Source: Sphingopyxis sp. FD7 (lineage in GTDB: Bacteria; Pseudomonadota; Alphaproteobacteria; Sphingomonadales; Sphingomonadaceae). From it: a DNA stretch of 64,000 nt. The stretch is taken from contig NZ_AP017899.1 in the NCBI RefSeq assembly GCF_003609835.1, positions 124,001 through 188,000 of the forward strand, written 5' to 3'. The position numbers and the translations under genes were made by a program. Within the stretch, counting starts at the first letter, position 1. Each line of letters begins with the position of its first letter. This document shows positions 53,560 through 63,225 of the stretch, piece after piece. The notes beneath the pieces were generated by a model. That model saw only the letters and a list, made by a program, of their open reading frames with translations, was not told the origin of the DNA and did no database searches.

Positions 53560-53588
53560 TGTAAGGAATGGCGCCGCACGGCGACCAA
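53560..53588 (+). promoter_or_regulatory. Predicted ECF sigma promoter, copy 3
   Basis: TGTAAG (53560-53565), 16 bp, CGACCAA (53582-53588), 52 nt before the TonB-receptor start codon. Confidence 0.7.
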
Positions 53589-53640
53589 CAGGCGAAAAAT
53601 CAGAAAAATGCGCAACGGCGCCTTGTCCATGGAGTAAAAC

Positions 53641-56600
53641 TTGACCCTTTTCCCGCGTCTCACGGCCGGTGCAACTGCATCGGTCCTTGCAATCGGCTTC
53701 GCGCTTCCCGCCGCGGCGCAGCAGGCCGGCATCCAGATTGCCGTGGTCGCCGACGATGGGCGCCCCTTGGCGGATATCGACGTGCTGGTCGAGAACCCGG
53801 GCATCGGCTTGCGCCGGGTTGTGCGAAGCGACGCACAGGGACTGGCGCGGATCGAAGGACTGACTACCGCCGGCGAATATCGCGTGTCGGCGCTGGCAAA
53901 CGAGCGCTTTGAGTCCGGGGAGCCCGCGCGCCTTTCGTTGCGTGCCAATTTTTCGAGCAGCGTGACGCTGCGGCTTGCCCCCGCCGGGGCCGCGATTGTC
54001 GTGACCGGCAAGCGCGGCATCACCGCGCTCAACAGCGTCAACGCCGAGGTGTCGGCATCGCTCGGCGAAGAGGAGCTTGCCGCGCTGCCGATCGAGGGGC
54101 GCGACGTGCTCGGCGCGCTGGTCCGGCTCCCGGGCGTCGTACCGTCAACCGGCTTCTTCCCCGAAGCGCCGTCGATATCGATCAACGGGTCGAACGGCCT
54201 CGACACCAATTATCTGATCGACGGGCTCGACAATAACGAGAATTTCCTCGGCGGGATCAAATTCCCGGTGCCGCTCGGCTTCACGCGCGAAGTGACCGTG
54301 CTCGCGAACAGCTATTCGGCGGCCTATGGCCGCACCGCCAACGGCATCGTCAACTATACGACGCCATCGGGCACCAATGATTATCATGGCGAAGTCTATG
54401 CGCTGGTACGGCCGGGGCGTCCGTTCGATGCCCGCTCGCCCTTTCCGCGCCGCGACCTTTCGGGCAACGCGGTCGGTGAGAGCTTCGAGCGCTATCAGGC
54501 CGGTGCGAGCCTTGGCGGACCGATCGCGCGCGACCGTACCTTCTTTTACGCCAATTTCGAATATACGCGCGATCGCAATGTCCAGATCGTCGATGCGCCC
54601 GCGCTCGGCACCGTTGCCAATGTGACCGGCAACAACCAATTCTACCTCGGTTCGGTGCGGCTCGATCACCGCCTGACCGACGATTGGACGGTCGGGCTGC
54701 GCGCCAATGTCGGCCGCGTTACCATCGATCGCCCCGGCGGGGCGCTCGGCGGCGGCAATGTCACCTTTCCGTCGGCGGGGTCGGACCAGGACCGCTTCTC
54801 GACCCTGGTTGCGGCGACCGCGAGCTATTCGGGCGATGTCTGGAGCTATGACGGCGCGCTCCAGTTCAGCCGCTTTCGCTGGAATTACGGCAAGCCGAAA
54901 GGGCCCGCGGGACCGCAGGTCGCCATCCGCGATCCGAGCGGGCTCACGGTCGGCGTCGTCGGCCACCCGGGTTTTGTCTTCGACGATGTCGAGGAGAGCT
55001 GGCAGACGACGCACCGCTTGCAGCGGCGGCTCGGCAACCACCGCTTGCGCTTCGGCGCCGACCTCATCCATTCCGATTTTTCGCTTCTCGGAGGCGGCAA
55101 TCCCGACGGCAACTACACCGTCGATCTCACCGCTGCCCAGCTTGCCGCAATTGCGGCGGGTGGACAGGGACTCGCGTTGTCGGCAGGCGATGTCCTCGCG
55201 CTCGATCCCGCGGTCGCCAATTATTCGGTGGAGCTCAGGCCGCAGTCCTTCGGCACCGGTCAGACCCAGGTCGCCTTCTATGTCGAGGATGAGTGGCAAT
55301 TGTCGCCGCGCCTCACCGCGACCCTTGGCGTGCGCTGGGACTATGACAGCCTGACCGCCAAGGGCGGCGGGGATGGCGATTATGACAATGTCGCGCCGCG
55401 CTTTGCGCTCAACTACCGGCCTGATGCGCGCTCGACATTGCGCTTCGGCGCGGGCATCTTCACCGGCAAGCTCTCCTACGCAGTGATTTCGGACGCGCTC
55501 CAGCGCAATACAACCTCGGCTGGATTTCTGACCCAGCTGGGGTCACTGCAGGCGCAAGGCTTGATTCCGGCGGGTACCAATCTGTCCGCCTTGACCTTCG
55601 ACGGCAATCTTGGCGTGTCGCCGCCCTGTACGACGGTCTCGGCCTGCCCGACCCCCGCGGAGGTTCAGGCGTTGCGCGGGACCGCGACCCTTGGCGAAGC
55701 GCGCATCCTCAGCCCGACCGGTTATCGCAGCCCGTGGAGTCTCCAGCTGAGCGGCGGCTATCAATATCAGGCGAACGACACGCTGACCCTGAGCGCCGAC
55801 GTCATCTATAGCCGCACGCACAATCTCGCCCGGCTCCGCGACCTCAACGCGCCCGCGCCCTTCACGCCCAATCTTGCCAATTTGACCGCCGCAAATATCG
55901 CGTTGCTGCGGGCACAGGCTGACAATGCGGCGCGGTTCGCGCTCGCCGAGACGCTCGGTCTTGTTCGCTCGCAGGCGGCCGCCGACGCGACGCGGCCGGT
56001 GGCGCTCGTGCCCGGCGGGGCGCGCCAGATCACCGTGTCGGAAACCGCGGGCGAGTCTGAATATAAGGCGCTGATCCTGCAGCTCGCCAAGGCACGCGGC
56101 AGCGATGCTTACGCGTTCCGCTTATCTTATACCTTGTCGAAGCTCAGCAACGATACCGACGACATCAACTTCCGGGCCTCCAATTCCAACGATTTTTCGG
56201 CCGAATGGGGACCGTCGGCCAACGACCGCCGCCACGTTATCTCGGCGGTCGGCTATCTCTATCCGCTTGAGGGTCTGACGCTGAGCGTCGCCGGTCTTTT
56301 CCAGTCCGGCCAGCCGGTGAACCTCGTCCCCGACGCGCGGATCTTCGGGACGCAGGATCTCAATGGCGACGGCGCCTCGTTCGGCGAGAATTTCCTCGGC
56401 AATTCGGACCGTTATCCGGGCGCCGCGCGCAATTCGGCGCGGCTGCCCTGGTCGGCGACGGTCGATGTCGGGGTGCGTTATGCGGTTCCGGCCTTCGACG
56501 GCCGGATCGAGCTCAGCGCCGATGTCTTCAACCTCTTCAACGCCAACAATGAATCGGGCTTTGCGAATGCCGCGACAACGTCCAATCAGGTGCAGTTCGG

Positions 56601-56676
56601 AGGCGGGGCGCCCTTCGTGCAGCGCAATGCCGGGCCGCCGCGCCAGTTCCAATTCGGCGCGGCATGGAAATTCTAG
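53641..56676 (+). CDS. TonB-dependent receptor, Oar-like
   Basis: A 1011-aa outer-membrane receptor. It starts at TTG 53641 with GGAG 6 nt before. The signal peptide (ASVLAIGFALPAAAQQ) is followed by a carboxypeptidase-regulatory-like beta domain (about 28-115), the plug (LGEEELAALPIEGRDV, then SINGSNGLDTNYLIDGLDNN, YSAAYGRTANGIVNYTTPSG) and a barrel ending in FQFGAAWKF with terminal Phe. It probably imports or binds the solute the module is about; the downstream nucleoside transporter hints at a nucleoside-like ligand. Confidence 0.9.
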   Translation: MTLFPRLTAGATASVLAIGFALPAAAQQAGIQIAVVADDGRPLADIDVLVENPGIGLRRVVRSDAQGLARIEGLTTAGEYRVSALANERFESGEPARLSLRANFSSSVTLRLAPAGAAIVVTGKRGITALNSVNAEVSASLGEEELAALPIEGRDVLGALVRLPGVVPSTGFFPEAPSISINGSNGLDTNYLIDGLDNNENFLGGIKFPVPLGFTREVTVLANSYSAAYGRTANGIVNYTTPSGTNDYHGEVYALVRPGRPFDARSPFPRRDLSGNAVGESFERYQAGASLGGPIARDRTFFYANFEYTRDRNVQIVDAPALGTVANVTGNNQFYLGSVRLDHRLTDDWTVGLRANVGRVTIDRPGGALGGGNVTFPSAGSDQDRFSTLVAATASYSGDVWSYDGALQFSRFRWNYGKPKGPAGPQVAIRDPSGLTVGVVGHPGFVFDDVEESWQTTHRLQRRLGNHRLRFGADLIHSDFSLLGGGNPDGNYTVDLTAAQLAAIAAGGQGLALSAGDVLALDPAVANYSVELRPQSFGTGQTQVAFYVEDEWQLSPRLTATLGVRWDYDSLTAKGGGDGDYDNVAPRFALNYRPDARSTLRFGAGIFTGKLSYAVISDALQRNTTSAGFLTQLGSLQAQGLIPAGTNLSALTFDGNLGVSPPCTTVSACPTPAEVQALRGTATLGEARILSPTGYRSPWSLQLSGGYQYQANDTLTLSADVIYSRTHNLARLRDLNAPAPFTPNLANLTAANIALLRAQADNAARFALAETLGLVRSQAAADATRPVALVPGGARQITVSETAGESEYKALILQLAKARGSDAYAFRLSYTLSKLSNDTDDINFRASNSNDFSAEWGPSANDRRHVISAVGYLYPLEGLTLSVAGLFQSGQPVNLVPDARIFGTQDLNGDGASFGENFLGNSDRYPGAARNSARLPWSATVDVGVRYAVPAFDGRIELSADVFNLFNANNESGFANAATTSNQVQFGGGAPFVQRNAGPPRQFQFGAAWKF

Positions 56677-56691
56677 GGGAGGAAAAGGCGG

Positions 56692-57957
56692 ATGGCATGG
56701 CTTGCAAACCTGCAGGGGCTTGTCGGCCTGACGGTGATTCTACTGCTGGCCTGGCTGCTCTCCGAGGATCGCCGCGCGCGGCCCGGCTGGCGCTGGATCG
56801 GCGGCGCGCTGCTGCTCCAGCTCGCCATCGCCTTCGCGGTGACCCGTATCCCCTTCGTCTGGACCCTCGTCGGTTTTGCCAATAGCGCGGTGGCGGCGAT
56901 CGAGAAGGCGACGCTTGTCGGATCGAGCTATATGTTCGGCTATACCGGCGGCGCCCCGATTCCCTTCCTGCTCAAGCCCGGCGCCGAGCCGCCGGTCGTC
57001 ATCGCCTTCCAGATCCTGCCGCTGATCATCGTCTTTTCGGCGATCTCGGCGTTGCTCTGGCACTGGGGCGTGCTGCGCGCGCTGGTTAGCGGGCTATCAT
57101 GGGCGCTCCGCAAGACGCTTGGCGTTAGCGGGGTCGTCGGCCTCGGCGGCGGCGCGACGATTTTCCTGGGCGTCGTCGAATCGCCGCTTGTGCTACGCGC
57201 CTGGTTCGATCGGATGAGCCGCGCCGAACTGTTCATGATCATGGTGATGATCATGGCCACGATCTCGGGCGCGATCCTCATCCTCTATGCCACCACCCTG
57301 GCGAAGACCGTGCCGAACGCGGTCGGCCACATGATCGTCGCCTCCCTCATTTCGCTTCCCGCCGCGGTGCTGGTCGCCCGGATCATGGTGCCGGGCGACG
57401 GATCGCCGGGCGCCGATGCCGCCGAGCCCGACCTTGCCTATGAGAGCAGCATCGACGCTGTCATTCGCGGCACCATGGAGGGCGTTCAGCTCGTCCTCGC
57501 GGTGATCGGCATCATCATCGTCGTCTTCGCGCTCGTCAATCTCGCTGACCAGCTGCTCGCGCTGCTGCCGCCGGCCAATGGGGCGCCGCTGACGCTCCAG
57601 CGCCTGTTCGGCTGGCTGTTCGCCCCCGTGATGTGGGCGATCGGCATTCCCTGGGAGCAGGCGCCCGCTGCGGGCGGGCTGATGGGGACCAAGGCGATCC
57701 TCAACGAATATGTGGCTTATCTCGGCCTTGCCGCCATGCCCGCGGGAACGCTCGATCCGCGCAGCCTGCTGATCACGACCTACGCACTGAGCGGGGTCGC
57801 CAATCTCGCGAGTGTCGGCCTCCTCGTCTCGACCGTCGCGACGCTGGCGCCGGCGCGCCGCCGCGATGTCGCCGAGCTCGGGATGAAGAGCTGGGTCGCA
57901 GGCAATATGGCATCGGCGATGACCGGCGCGGTCATCGGGCTCGTGACCTGGGCCTAG
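56692..57957 (+). CDS. Concentrative nucleoside transporter (NupC family)
   Basis: A 421-aa inner-membrane symporter of the CNT family: N-terminal helix LVGLTVILLLAWLLSEDRRARPGW, the gate region GLGGGATIFLGVVESPLVLR, and the C-terminal substrate motif GTKAILNEYVAYLGLA. CNT proteins import nucleosides with protons or sodium ions. It begins 15 nt after the receptor stop, in one operon. Full length. Confidence 0.9.
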   Translation: MAWLANLQGLVGLTVILLLAWLLSEDRRARPGWRWIGGALLLQLAIAFAVTRIPFVWTLVGFANSAVAAIEKATLVGSSYMFGYTGGAPIPFLLKPGAEPPVVIAFQILPLIIVFSAISALLWHWGVLRALVSGLSWALRKTLGVSGVVGLGGGATIFLGVVESPLVLRAWFDRMSRAELFMIMVMIMATISGAILILYATTLAKTVPNAVGHMIVASLISLPAAVLVARIMVPGDGSPGADAAEPDLAYESSIDAVIRGTMEGVQLVLAVIGIIIVVFALVNLADQLLALLPPANGAPLTLQRLFGWLFAPVMWAIGIPWEQAPAAGGLMGTKAILNEYVAYLGLAAMPAGTLDPRSLLITTYALSGVANLASVGLLVSTVATLAPARRRDVAELGMKSWVAGNMASAMTGAVIGLVTWA

Positions 57958-57961
57958 GACG

Positions 57962-58582
57962 ATGTTCGACGCCCGCCTTCGTCCGCTTATCGACCCGCCG
58001 CTCAATGCGATGGGCCGATGGCTTGCGCGTCGCGGCATCGGCGCCGACGCGATAAGTCTCATGGGTATCCTGCTTGGCCTTGCGGCCGCGGCAGCGATTG
58101 CGCTTGCCGACTATCATGCAGGCCTCGCGCTGATCCTCGCCAATCGCCTTCTTGATGGCCTTGACGGCGCGGTCGCAAGGGCGACGAGGCTGACCGACTT
58201 TGGCGGCTTTCTCGATATTGTGGGCGACTTCATCTTCTATGTCGCAGTTCCGGTGGGCTTCGGAATCGCCGACCCCGACAATCTCTTGCCGGCGCTGGTG
58301 CTAGTCGCGGCCTTTGCCGTCACTGGGACCAGCTTTCTCGCCTATGCGACGCTTGCGGCGAAACAGGGCCTTGAAACCCAGGCCCATGGCCGGAAAAGCT
58401 TCTTCTACAACAGCGGCCTGGCCGAAGGCAGCGAGACGATCCTGTGCTTCATCCTCATGGCCATTTTCCCCTCCTATTTCGTACCGCTCGCCTGGGGTTT
58501 TGCAGCTTTGTGCCTCCTGACCGTAATACAACGAACCTGGATAGCGCGGCAGGTTTTTGGCTCGCCTGACAAGGAGAAATAG
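57962..58582 (+). CDS. CDP-alcohol phosphatidyltransferase family protein
   Basis: A 206-aa membrane enzyme. The family signature DG-x2-DG-x-AR-x8-G-x3-D-x3-D is complete (LLDGLDGAVARATRL, then DFGGFLDIVGD) at about residue 60. Such enzymes transfer a phospho-alcohol from a CDP-activated donor. It starts 4 nt after the transporter stop. Substrate unknown; genes of this family are linked with arsenosugar-type clusters in other bacteria, as I recall. Confidence 0.88.
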   Translation: MFDARLRPLIDPPLNAMGRWLARRGIGADAISLMGILLGLAAAAAIALADYHAGLALILANRLLDGLDGAVARATRLTDFGGFLDIVGDFIFYVAVPVGFGIADPDNLLPALVLVAAFAVTGTSFLAYATLAAKQGLETQAHGRKSFFYNSGLAEGSETILCFILMAIFPSYFVPLAWGFAALCLLTVIQRTWIARQVFGSPDKEK

Positions 58583-58583
58583 C

Positions 58584-59189
58584 ATGCCTGTCTTTCCATC
58601 GATCGAAGGCGAGCCAGCGCTCGACAAGCTCTTTCGCCGCTTTCCGCACGCGGTCCTGCCTTTGCTCGAATATCACGACAGGGTGCTGCGCGACCCCTCG
58701 CCGCTGACGGTCGCGGAACGCGAACTGATCGCTGCCTATGTATCGGGTCTCAACGCCTGCACCTATTGCCATGGCGCGCATGTCGTCGCGGCGCGCGCCT
58801 TTGGCATCGACTCAGAAATTTTCGAGGATCTGATGGCCGACGCTGCGTCGAGCAAGATCGACGAGCGGCTGAAGCCCTTGCTGGCCTATGTCGCCAAGCT
58901 CACGCGCAATCCCAGCCAGATGTGCGACGCCGACGCCGAGCCGGTTTACGCGGCTGGCTGGAGCGAGGAGGCGCTATTCGACGCGATCAGCATCTGCGCG
59001 CTGTTCAACTTCATGAACCGCATCGTCGAAGGCGCAGGGATCAAGGGCAACCCGCTCGCCGCAGACCGCGCGGAAATCGAGGCCCGCATGGAGCGTATGG
59101 GCGGAGCGACCAGTGATCCGCATCGCGGCGAACCCATCTATGCGCGCCTTGCCGCGCGGTGGGGCATCGAGCCGGGGCGCAAGGATTGA
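58584..59189 (+). CDS. Peroxidase-related (AhpD/CMD-like) protein
   Basis: A 201-aa carboxymuconolactone-decarboxylase-fold protein with the peroxidatic motif NACTYCHGAHVVAARAFG (Cys pair and His, about residue 60) preceded by the conserved VAERELIAAYVSG. AAGGAGAAA precedes ATG 58584. It probably reduces peroxides or disulfides, and closes the operon of receptor, nucleoside transporter and phosphotransferase. Confidence 0.85.
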   Translation: MPVFPSIEGEPALDKLFRRFPHAVLPLLEYHDRVLRDPSPLTVAERELIAAYVSGLNACTYCHGAHVVAARAFGIDSEIFEDLMADAASSKIDERLKPLLAYVAKLTRNPSQMCDADAEPVYAAGWSEEALFDAISICALFNFMNRIVEGAGIKGNPLAADRAEIEARMERMGGATSDPHRGEPIYARLAARWGIEPGRKD

Positions 59190-59338
59190 GCCATCGCTCC
59201 CGCTTATTCGGGACCACCGCCCGGTGACGCTTCCCTCTTCCCCAGACAGGATCGTGCCGTAATCCCGGATTTATCGGTCGACGCAGGACCTGACGGCTCG
59301 GCTTCAGATTGGCTCTTGCCCCTCAGCGCGTCGATGTC

Positions 59339-59378
59339 GGGGGTTGAGTAGCAACGGAACAGAAAACCTACATAAGGC
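59339..59378 (+). repeat. Left terminal repeat of the second Tn3 transposon
   Basis: 40 bp beginning GGGGGTTGAGTAGCAACGGA; the exact complement lies at 63526-63565. Confidence 0.95.
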
Positions 59379-59384
59379 GCGGCT

Positions 59385-62300
59385 TCAGGCATCGTCGATG
59401 CCCGTGACGCTGGGATCACGGAGCGGCCGCAGCTCGCCGCGCGCGACCATGTCGGGGATGGTGAAGGCGTAGCGCCCGAGCATGTTGATGTGTTGGGAGC
59501 CGAGCGGCGAGAGGCGCGCGACGTCCTCGTCGAGGATCACATGACCTTCGGTGCGGAGCTGGTTGAGCGCGGCGTCGATGTAGATCGTGTTCCAGAGCAC
59601 GACCAGATTGACGACGAGCCCAAGCGCGCCGAGTTGATCTTCTTGCCCTTCGCGGTAACGCTGACGAAGCTCACCGCGCTTGCCGTGGAATACGGTGCGG
59701 GCGAGCTGGTGACGGCTCTCGCCCCGGTTGAGCTGGACCAGGATGCGTCGCCGGTAGGTTTCGTCATCGATGAACCGCAGCATGTAGAGCGACTTGATGA
59801 GGCGGCCAAGTTCCTGGAGCGCGCGCGCTAGCTTGGTCGGGCGATCGTTGGTCTGAAGGACACGGGTGAGCCCAGTCGCGCGCACGACGCCGAGTTTCAG
59901 CGATCCGGCCAGGCGCAGCAGGTCATCCCAGTGCTCGACGATCAGCTTGGTGTTGATCCTGTTCGACGCGAGGTCGTCCAGCACACCGTAATCGGCCTTT
60001 CCATCGACACGCCAGAACCGCGCGCCGCCGATATCGGCGATGCGCGGCGAGAACTGGAGCCCGAGGAGGTAGAAAACGCCGAAAATTGTGTCGGTATAGC
60101 CGGCCGTATCGGTCATGATTTCGCTTGGCCGCAATTCGGTTTCCTGGTCGAGCACGACCGCCAGCAGATGGAGGCTGTCGCGCAACGTACCGGGGACCGT
60201 CACGGCATTCAGCCCGGAAAAACGGTCGGAAACCAGATTGTACCAGGTGACGCCGCGTTCGCGCCCGAAATAGCGCGGGTTCGGGCCGGCGTGGATCGTG
60301 CGGACCGGCACGGTGAATCGCAGCCCATCGGCCGAGGCGACCTCGCCGCCGCCCCAGGCACGGGTCAGTGGAATCCTGTTATGCGCGGCGACCAGTAGCG
60401 CGTTGGCCGCCGTCAGCGTTTCGGCCCGCATGAAGTTCTGCTTCACCCAGCTCAGCCGCGACCGGCGCAAGGCGGGGACCTCCGAGCGGACAAGCGGCTC
60501 GAACCCGGTATTGGTTGCCTCCGCGACAAGCACTGCACAGATCGTGGTCGCTATATCCTCAGCGCGCGCATTGCCCTCACTGGCATGAGTGAACGCTGCC
60601 CCGAACCCCGTTCGCGCGTGCATCTCCAGGATCAGCTCGGGGAGATCGAGCCGCGGCAGTCGCGCATCGATCGCATTATGCAGGTTGGTGAGGCTCAATG
60701 GCTCGTCGATCTTATCGAGCGGTGCGATTGATAGGTCGGCGGCGCTCGCGGTCTTCGTAATTGTCACGGCATCGTTGTCCGGCACGCGCGCGGCTGTTTC
60801 GCGGTAGGCAAGATCGAGCCGCGCCGAAAGTTTGGCGATTTCCTCGTCGCCAGCGACCGCCACGCCGACCGTGCGGCATACCGTCGGTCGCGCCGCCTCC
60901 CAGCCAGCTCCCGTCAGTAGGCCCTTGCGAGGATCGGCATAGCGAAGTGAGCGAACGGGAAAGACGTCGCGGCGACGGATGGCGCGGCGTAGTCGGTCGA
61001 GCGTACAAAGCCGGTATCCGATCAGATCGAATGCACCGTCCGCGGTCTTCAGCTGGCGGGCCCAGGCCTTGGGTACGAAAGATGTTGGTACCGGTCCACG
61101 GCGCTTTTCACCCTGGTGAACTCTCCGCAGGTGATCGACCGCGTCCAACAGCGGCTGCCCCGCTGGCGCCGCCGCAAGATCGAGCCCAGCAAGCATCTTC
61201 GGCAGATAGCGCATCGTGCCAGTCTGCTGGCGCAACTCGACGAAGTAGCTCTCGTCGGTCGGCCGGGCGAGCAGGTTCACCTGCGCGACGGCCTCGGTCA
61301 GCGCTGCCCGGTCGACGAGCGCGAACACGGCTGCGCGGACCTCGGTGTCGCCGATACTGTCATCGAGCAGCACCGCCCCGACATCGCGAAGCCGGAGCGA
61401 TGCGGCGTCGAGATCGCGCAGTGAGCGCATCCGCGCCTCCTTGGCGTTGATGCGCGCATTGGAGAACATCTTGGTCGACACGGCGTCGAACAGGTCGATG
61501 ACATCGTCGCTGGCCGACGCTTCAAGCGTCCGGATGAAGGCAACCAGGGTCGCCGCGCGGCGATCGTCCGGCAACCGGGCGACGGCCTGCGCTTTCGCGG
61601 CGCCGGCAAATCGCGCTAATGCGGCGGCCTTGCCGGGCGGTACGCGGTCGAGTTCGGGCAAGCCTGTGGTGAATGTACGGATTTCGGTCAGTCGGTCGAT
61701 GGCCCGGCTGATCTCAGGGCCGCTTTGCAGATATGGCCCATCACGGAGTCGATCGAGCGGGCTTTGCCGTCCATCTTCGGCAACAGCGACGAGCGTATCG
61801 AGCCGGGTACGTTGCTCTGACGTCAGCTTGTCGACCAGGCGGCGATGGACGTGCGCGGCGACTCGCGTGCGGACCCGTGCGATATCGCGCTCGAGGACGG
61901 ACAATCCCGGTAACATCACCTTGAACTCGAGCAGCCATGTCGCGGCTGCGTCGAACAGGGCCGACGGTCGATCGGTGCCCGTCCAGCACAGCGCATACAG
62001 GAAACGATGCAATCGGAACGCGACGCCGGGATCGGAGAAGACTCGGTAGCCATAATGAATGCGGATGCGCGGGCCGTGCCGCCATCGTCCCTTGGTCGCG
62101 CAATATCGCGCCATTAGTTCGGCCGATCCGTCGATCGCCAGTTGGTCGCCAGCAAATCGCGTGACGGACGCAGGTATTTGCGCCGGATCTTCGAGAAAAG
62201 TGCCGAGCAGCCTCAACGAGCCAAGCTGCACCGCGACACCGAGCCGGTTGTGGTCGCCGCGGTGTGCGCCGATGAACGCCCGGTCCGCATCGTCGAGATG

Positions 62301-62390
62301 AAAGTGCCGCGCCAGCTGTTCCGAGGTCGGATCGCCTACGAAGCGACCATATCGCAGTGCCTGGTCGTCCGAGAGAAAGCTGACTGGCAC
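59385..62390 (-). CDS. tnpA: Tn3-family transposase (second element)
   Basis: A 1001-aa Tn3 DDE transposase. The N-terminus MPVSFLSDDQALRYGRFVGDP reflects the DUF4158 end-binding domain, and the core holds LELILEMHARTGFGAAF-like motifs, RAWGGGEVASADGLRF and VNLVVLWNTIYIDAAL. GTG 62390 is the start. It differs widely from the first transposon's transposase, so the two elements are from different branches. Intact. Confidence 0.92.
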   Translation of the reverse strand: MPVSFLSDDQALRYGRFVGDPTSEQLARHFHLDDADRAFIGAHRGDHNRLGVAVQLGSLRLLGTFLEDPAQIPASVTRFAGDQLAIDGSAELMARYCATKGRWRHGPRIRIHYGYRVFSDPGVAFRLHRFLYALCWTGTDRPSALFDAAATWLLEFKVMLPGLSVLERDIARVRTRVAAHVHRRLVDKLTSEQRTRLDTLVAVAEDGRQSPLDRLRDGPYLQSGPEISRAIDRLTEIRTFTTGLPELDRVPPGKAAALARFAGAAKAQAVARLPDDRRAATLVAFIRTLEASASDDVIDLFDAVSTKMFSNARINAKEARMRSLRDLDAASLRLRDVGAVLLDDSIGDTEVRAAVFALVDRAALTEAVAQVNLLARPTDESYFVELRQQTGTMRYLPKMLAGLDLAAAPAGQPLLDAVDHLRRVHQGEKRRGPVPTSFVPKAWARQLKTADGAFDLIGYRLCTLDRLRRAIRRRDVFPVRSLRYADPRKGLLTGAGWEAARPTVCRTVGVAVAGDEEIAKLSARLDLAYRETAARVPDNDAVTITKTASAADLSIAPLDKIDEPLSLTNLHNAIDARLPRLDLPELILEMHARTGFGAAFTHASEGNARAEDIATTICAVLVAEATNTGFEPLVRSEVPALRRSRLSWVKQNFMRAETLTAANALLVAAHNRIPLTRAWGGGEVASADGLRFTVPVRTIHAGPNPRYFGRERGVTWYNLVSDRFSGLNAVTVPGTLRDSLHLLAVVLDQETELRPSEIMTDTAGYTDTIFGVFYLLGLQFSPRIADIGGARFWRVDGKADYGVLDDLASNRINTKLIVEHWDDLLRLAGSLKLGVVRATGLTRVLQTNDRPTKLARALQELGRLIKSLYMLRFIDDETYRRRILVQLNRGESRHQLARTVFHGKRGELRQRYREGQEDQLGALGLVVNLVVLWNTIYIDAALNQLRTEGHVILDEDVARLSPLGSQHINMLGRYAFTIPDMVARGELRPLRDPSVTGIDDA

Positions 62391-62399
62391 CGCTTCACG

Positions 62400-63017
62400 C
62401 TATGCCGCTGCCGCGGATCTGGTCCCGCGCTTGGCCAACAGTTCGCTGGCCCGCTCTCGCGGCTGTCCTTTGGCGTCGACATAGGCATAGAGTGTCGACA
62501 CCGATACTCCGAGCTGGACAGCGACGTCGCGCGCGGCATTGTCGCGGTCTGCCATCAACGCCATTGCGGCCTTCAACTTCTGTTTCGTCATCACCCGTGG
62601 CCGCCCGCCCGCGCGGCCACGGGCCCTGGCCGCAGCCAGCCCTGCCATCGTGCGCTCGTGGATCAGGTCGCGCTCGAACTCGGCCAGGGTTGCGAAGATG
62701 CCGAACACTAACCGGCCCGTGACGGTCGTCGTATCGATATCGCCGGTCAGCACCTTCAGGCCGACGCCGCGCTTCTGCAGATCTCCGACCAGCCCGACGA
62801 CGTGAGGCAGCGACCGTCCAATTCGGTCGAGCTTCCAGACAACAAGAGCGTCGCCATCACGCATGATATCGATTGCCTTGTCGAGCCCAGGCCGTTCGGT
62901 CGTACGGCCCGAGCAAACGTCGTCGAAGATCCGGTTGCATCCGGCACGATCGAGCGCATCACGTTGCAGATCGAGATTCTGCTCGCCCGTCGACACCCGC
63001 ATGTACCCGATCAGCAT
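62400..63017 (-). CDS. tnpR: Tn3 resolvase (second element)
   Basis: A 205-aa serine recombinase: MLIGYMRVSTGEQNLDLQRD (catalytic Ser at about 9), LVVWKLDRIGRSL, and a C-terminal helix-turn-helix NAARDVAVQLGVSVSTLYAYV. It lies 9 nt upstream of tnpA in the same direction. Intact. Confidence 0.92.
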   Translation of the reverse strand: MLIGYMRVSTGEQNLDLQRDALDRAGCNRIFDDVCSGRTTERPGLDKAIDIMRDGDALVVWKLDRIGRSLPHVVGLVGDLQKRGVGLKVLTGDIDTTTVTGRLVFGIFATLAEFERDLIHERTMAGLAAARARGRAGGRPRVMTKQKLKAAMALMADRDNAARDVAVQLGVSVSTLYAYVDAKGQPRERASELLAKRGTRSAAAA

Positions 63018-63225
63018 CGACGCCCGCTCCCTCTTGCATCAATCTATCGAACGATGGGTTTACCGGCTATAGGTTTCTGGACGGGTAGATGTGAGATTGA
63101 AGGCCGTCCAGTGGGTCGATCGCGTTCGTCGGACCGCTTCGCATCAAACCGGGGTTTATTGGAAAAACCAGACGGCCGCTTCCGCCCCAATTGCGGACGT
63201 CGCGGAAAGCGATAGCTTCGAGCCC
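63018..63225. promoter_or_regulatory. Presumed res site and promoter region of the second transposon
   Basis: About 210 bp upstream of tnpR, between it and the passenger gene. The usual place for res; binding sites were not resolved. The long frame from 63091 enters the passenger gene but its first 45 codons are probably not translated. Confidence 0.4.
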
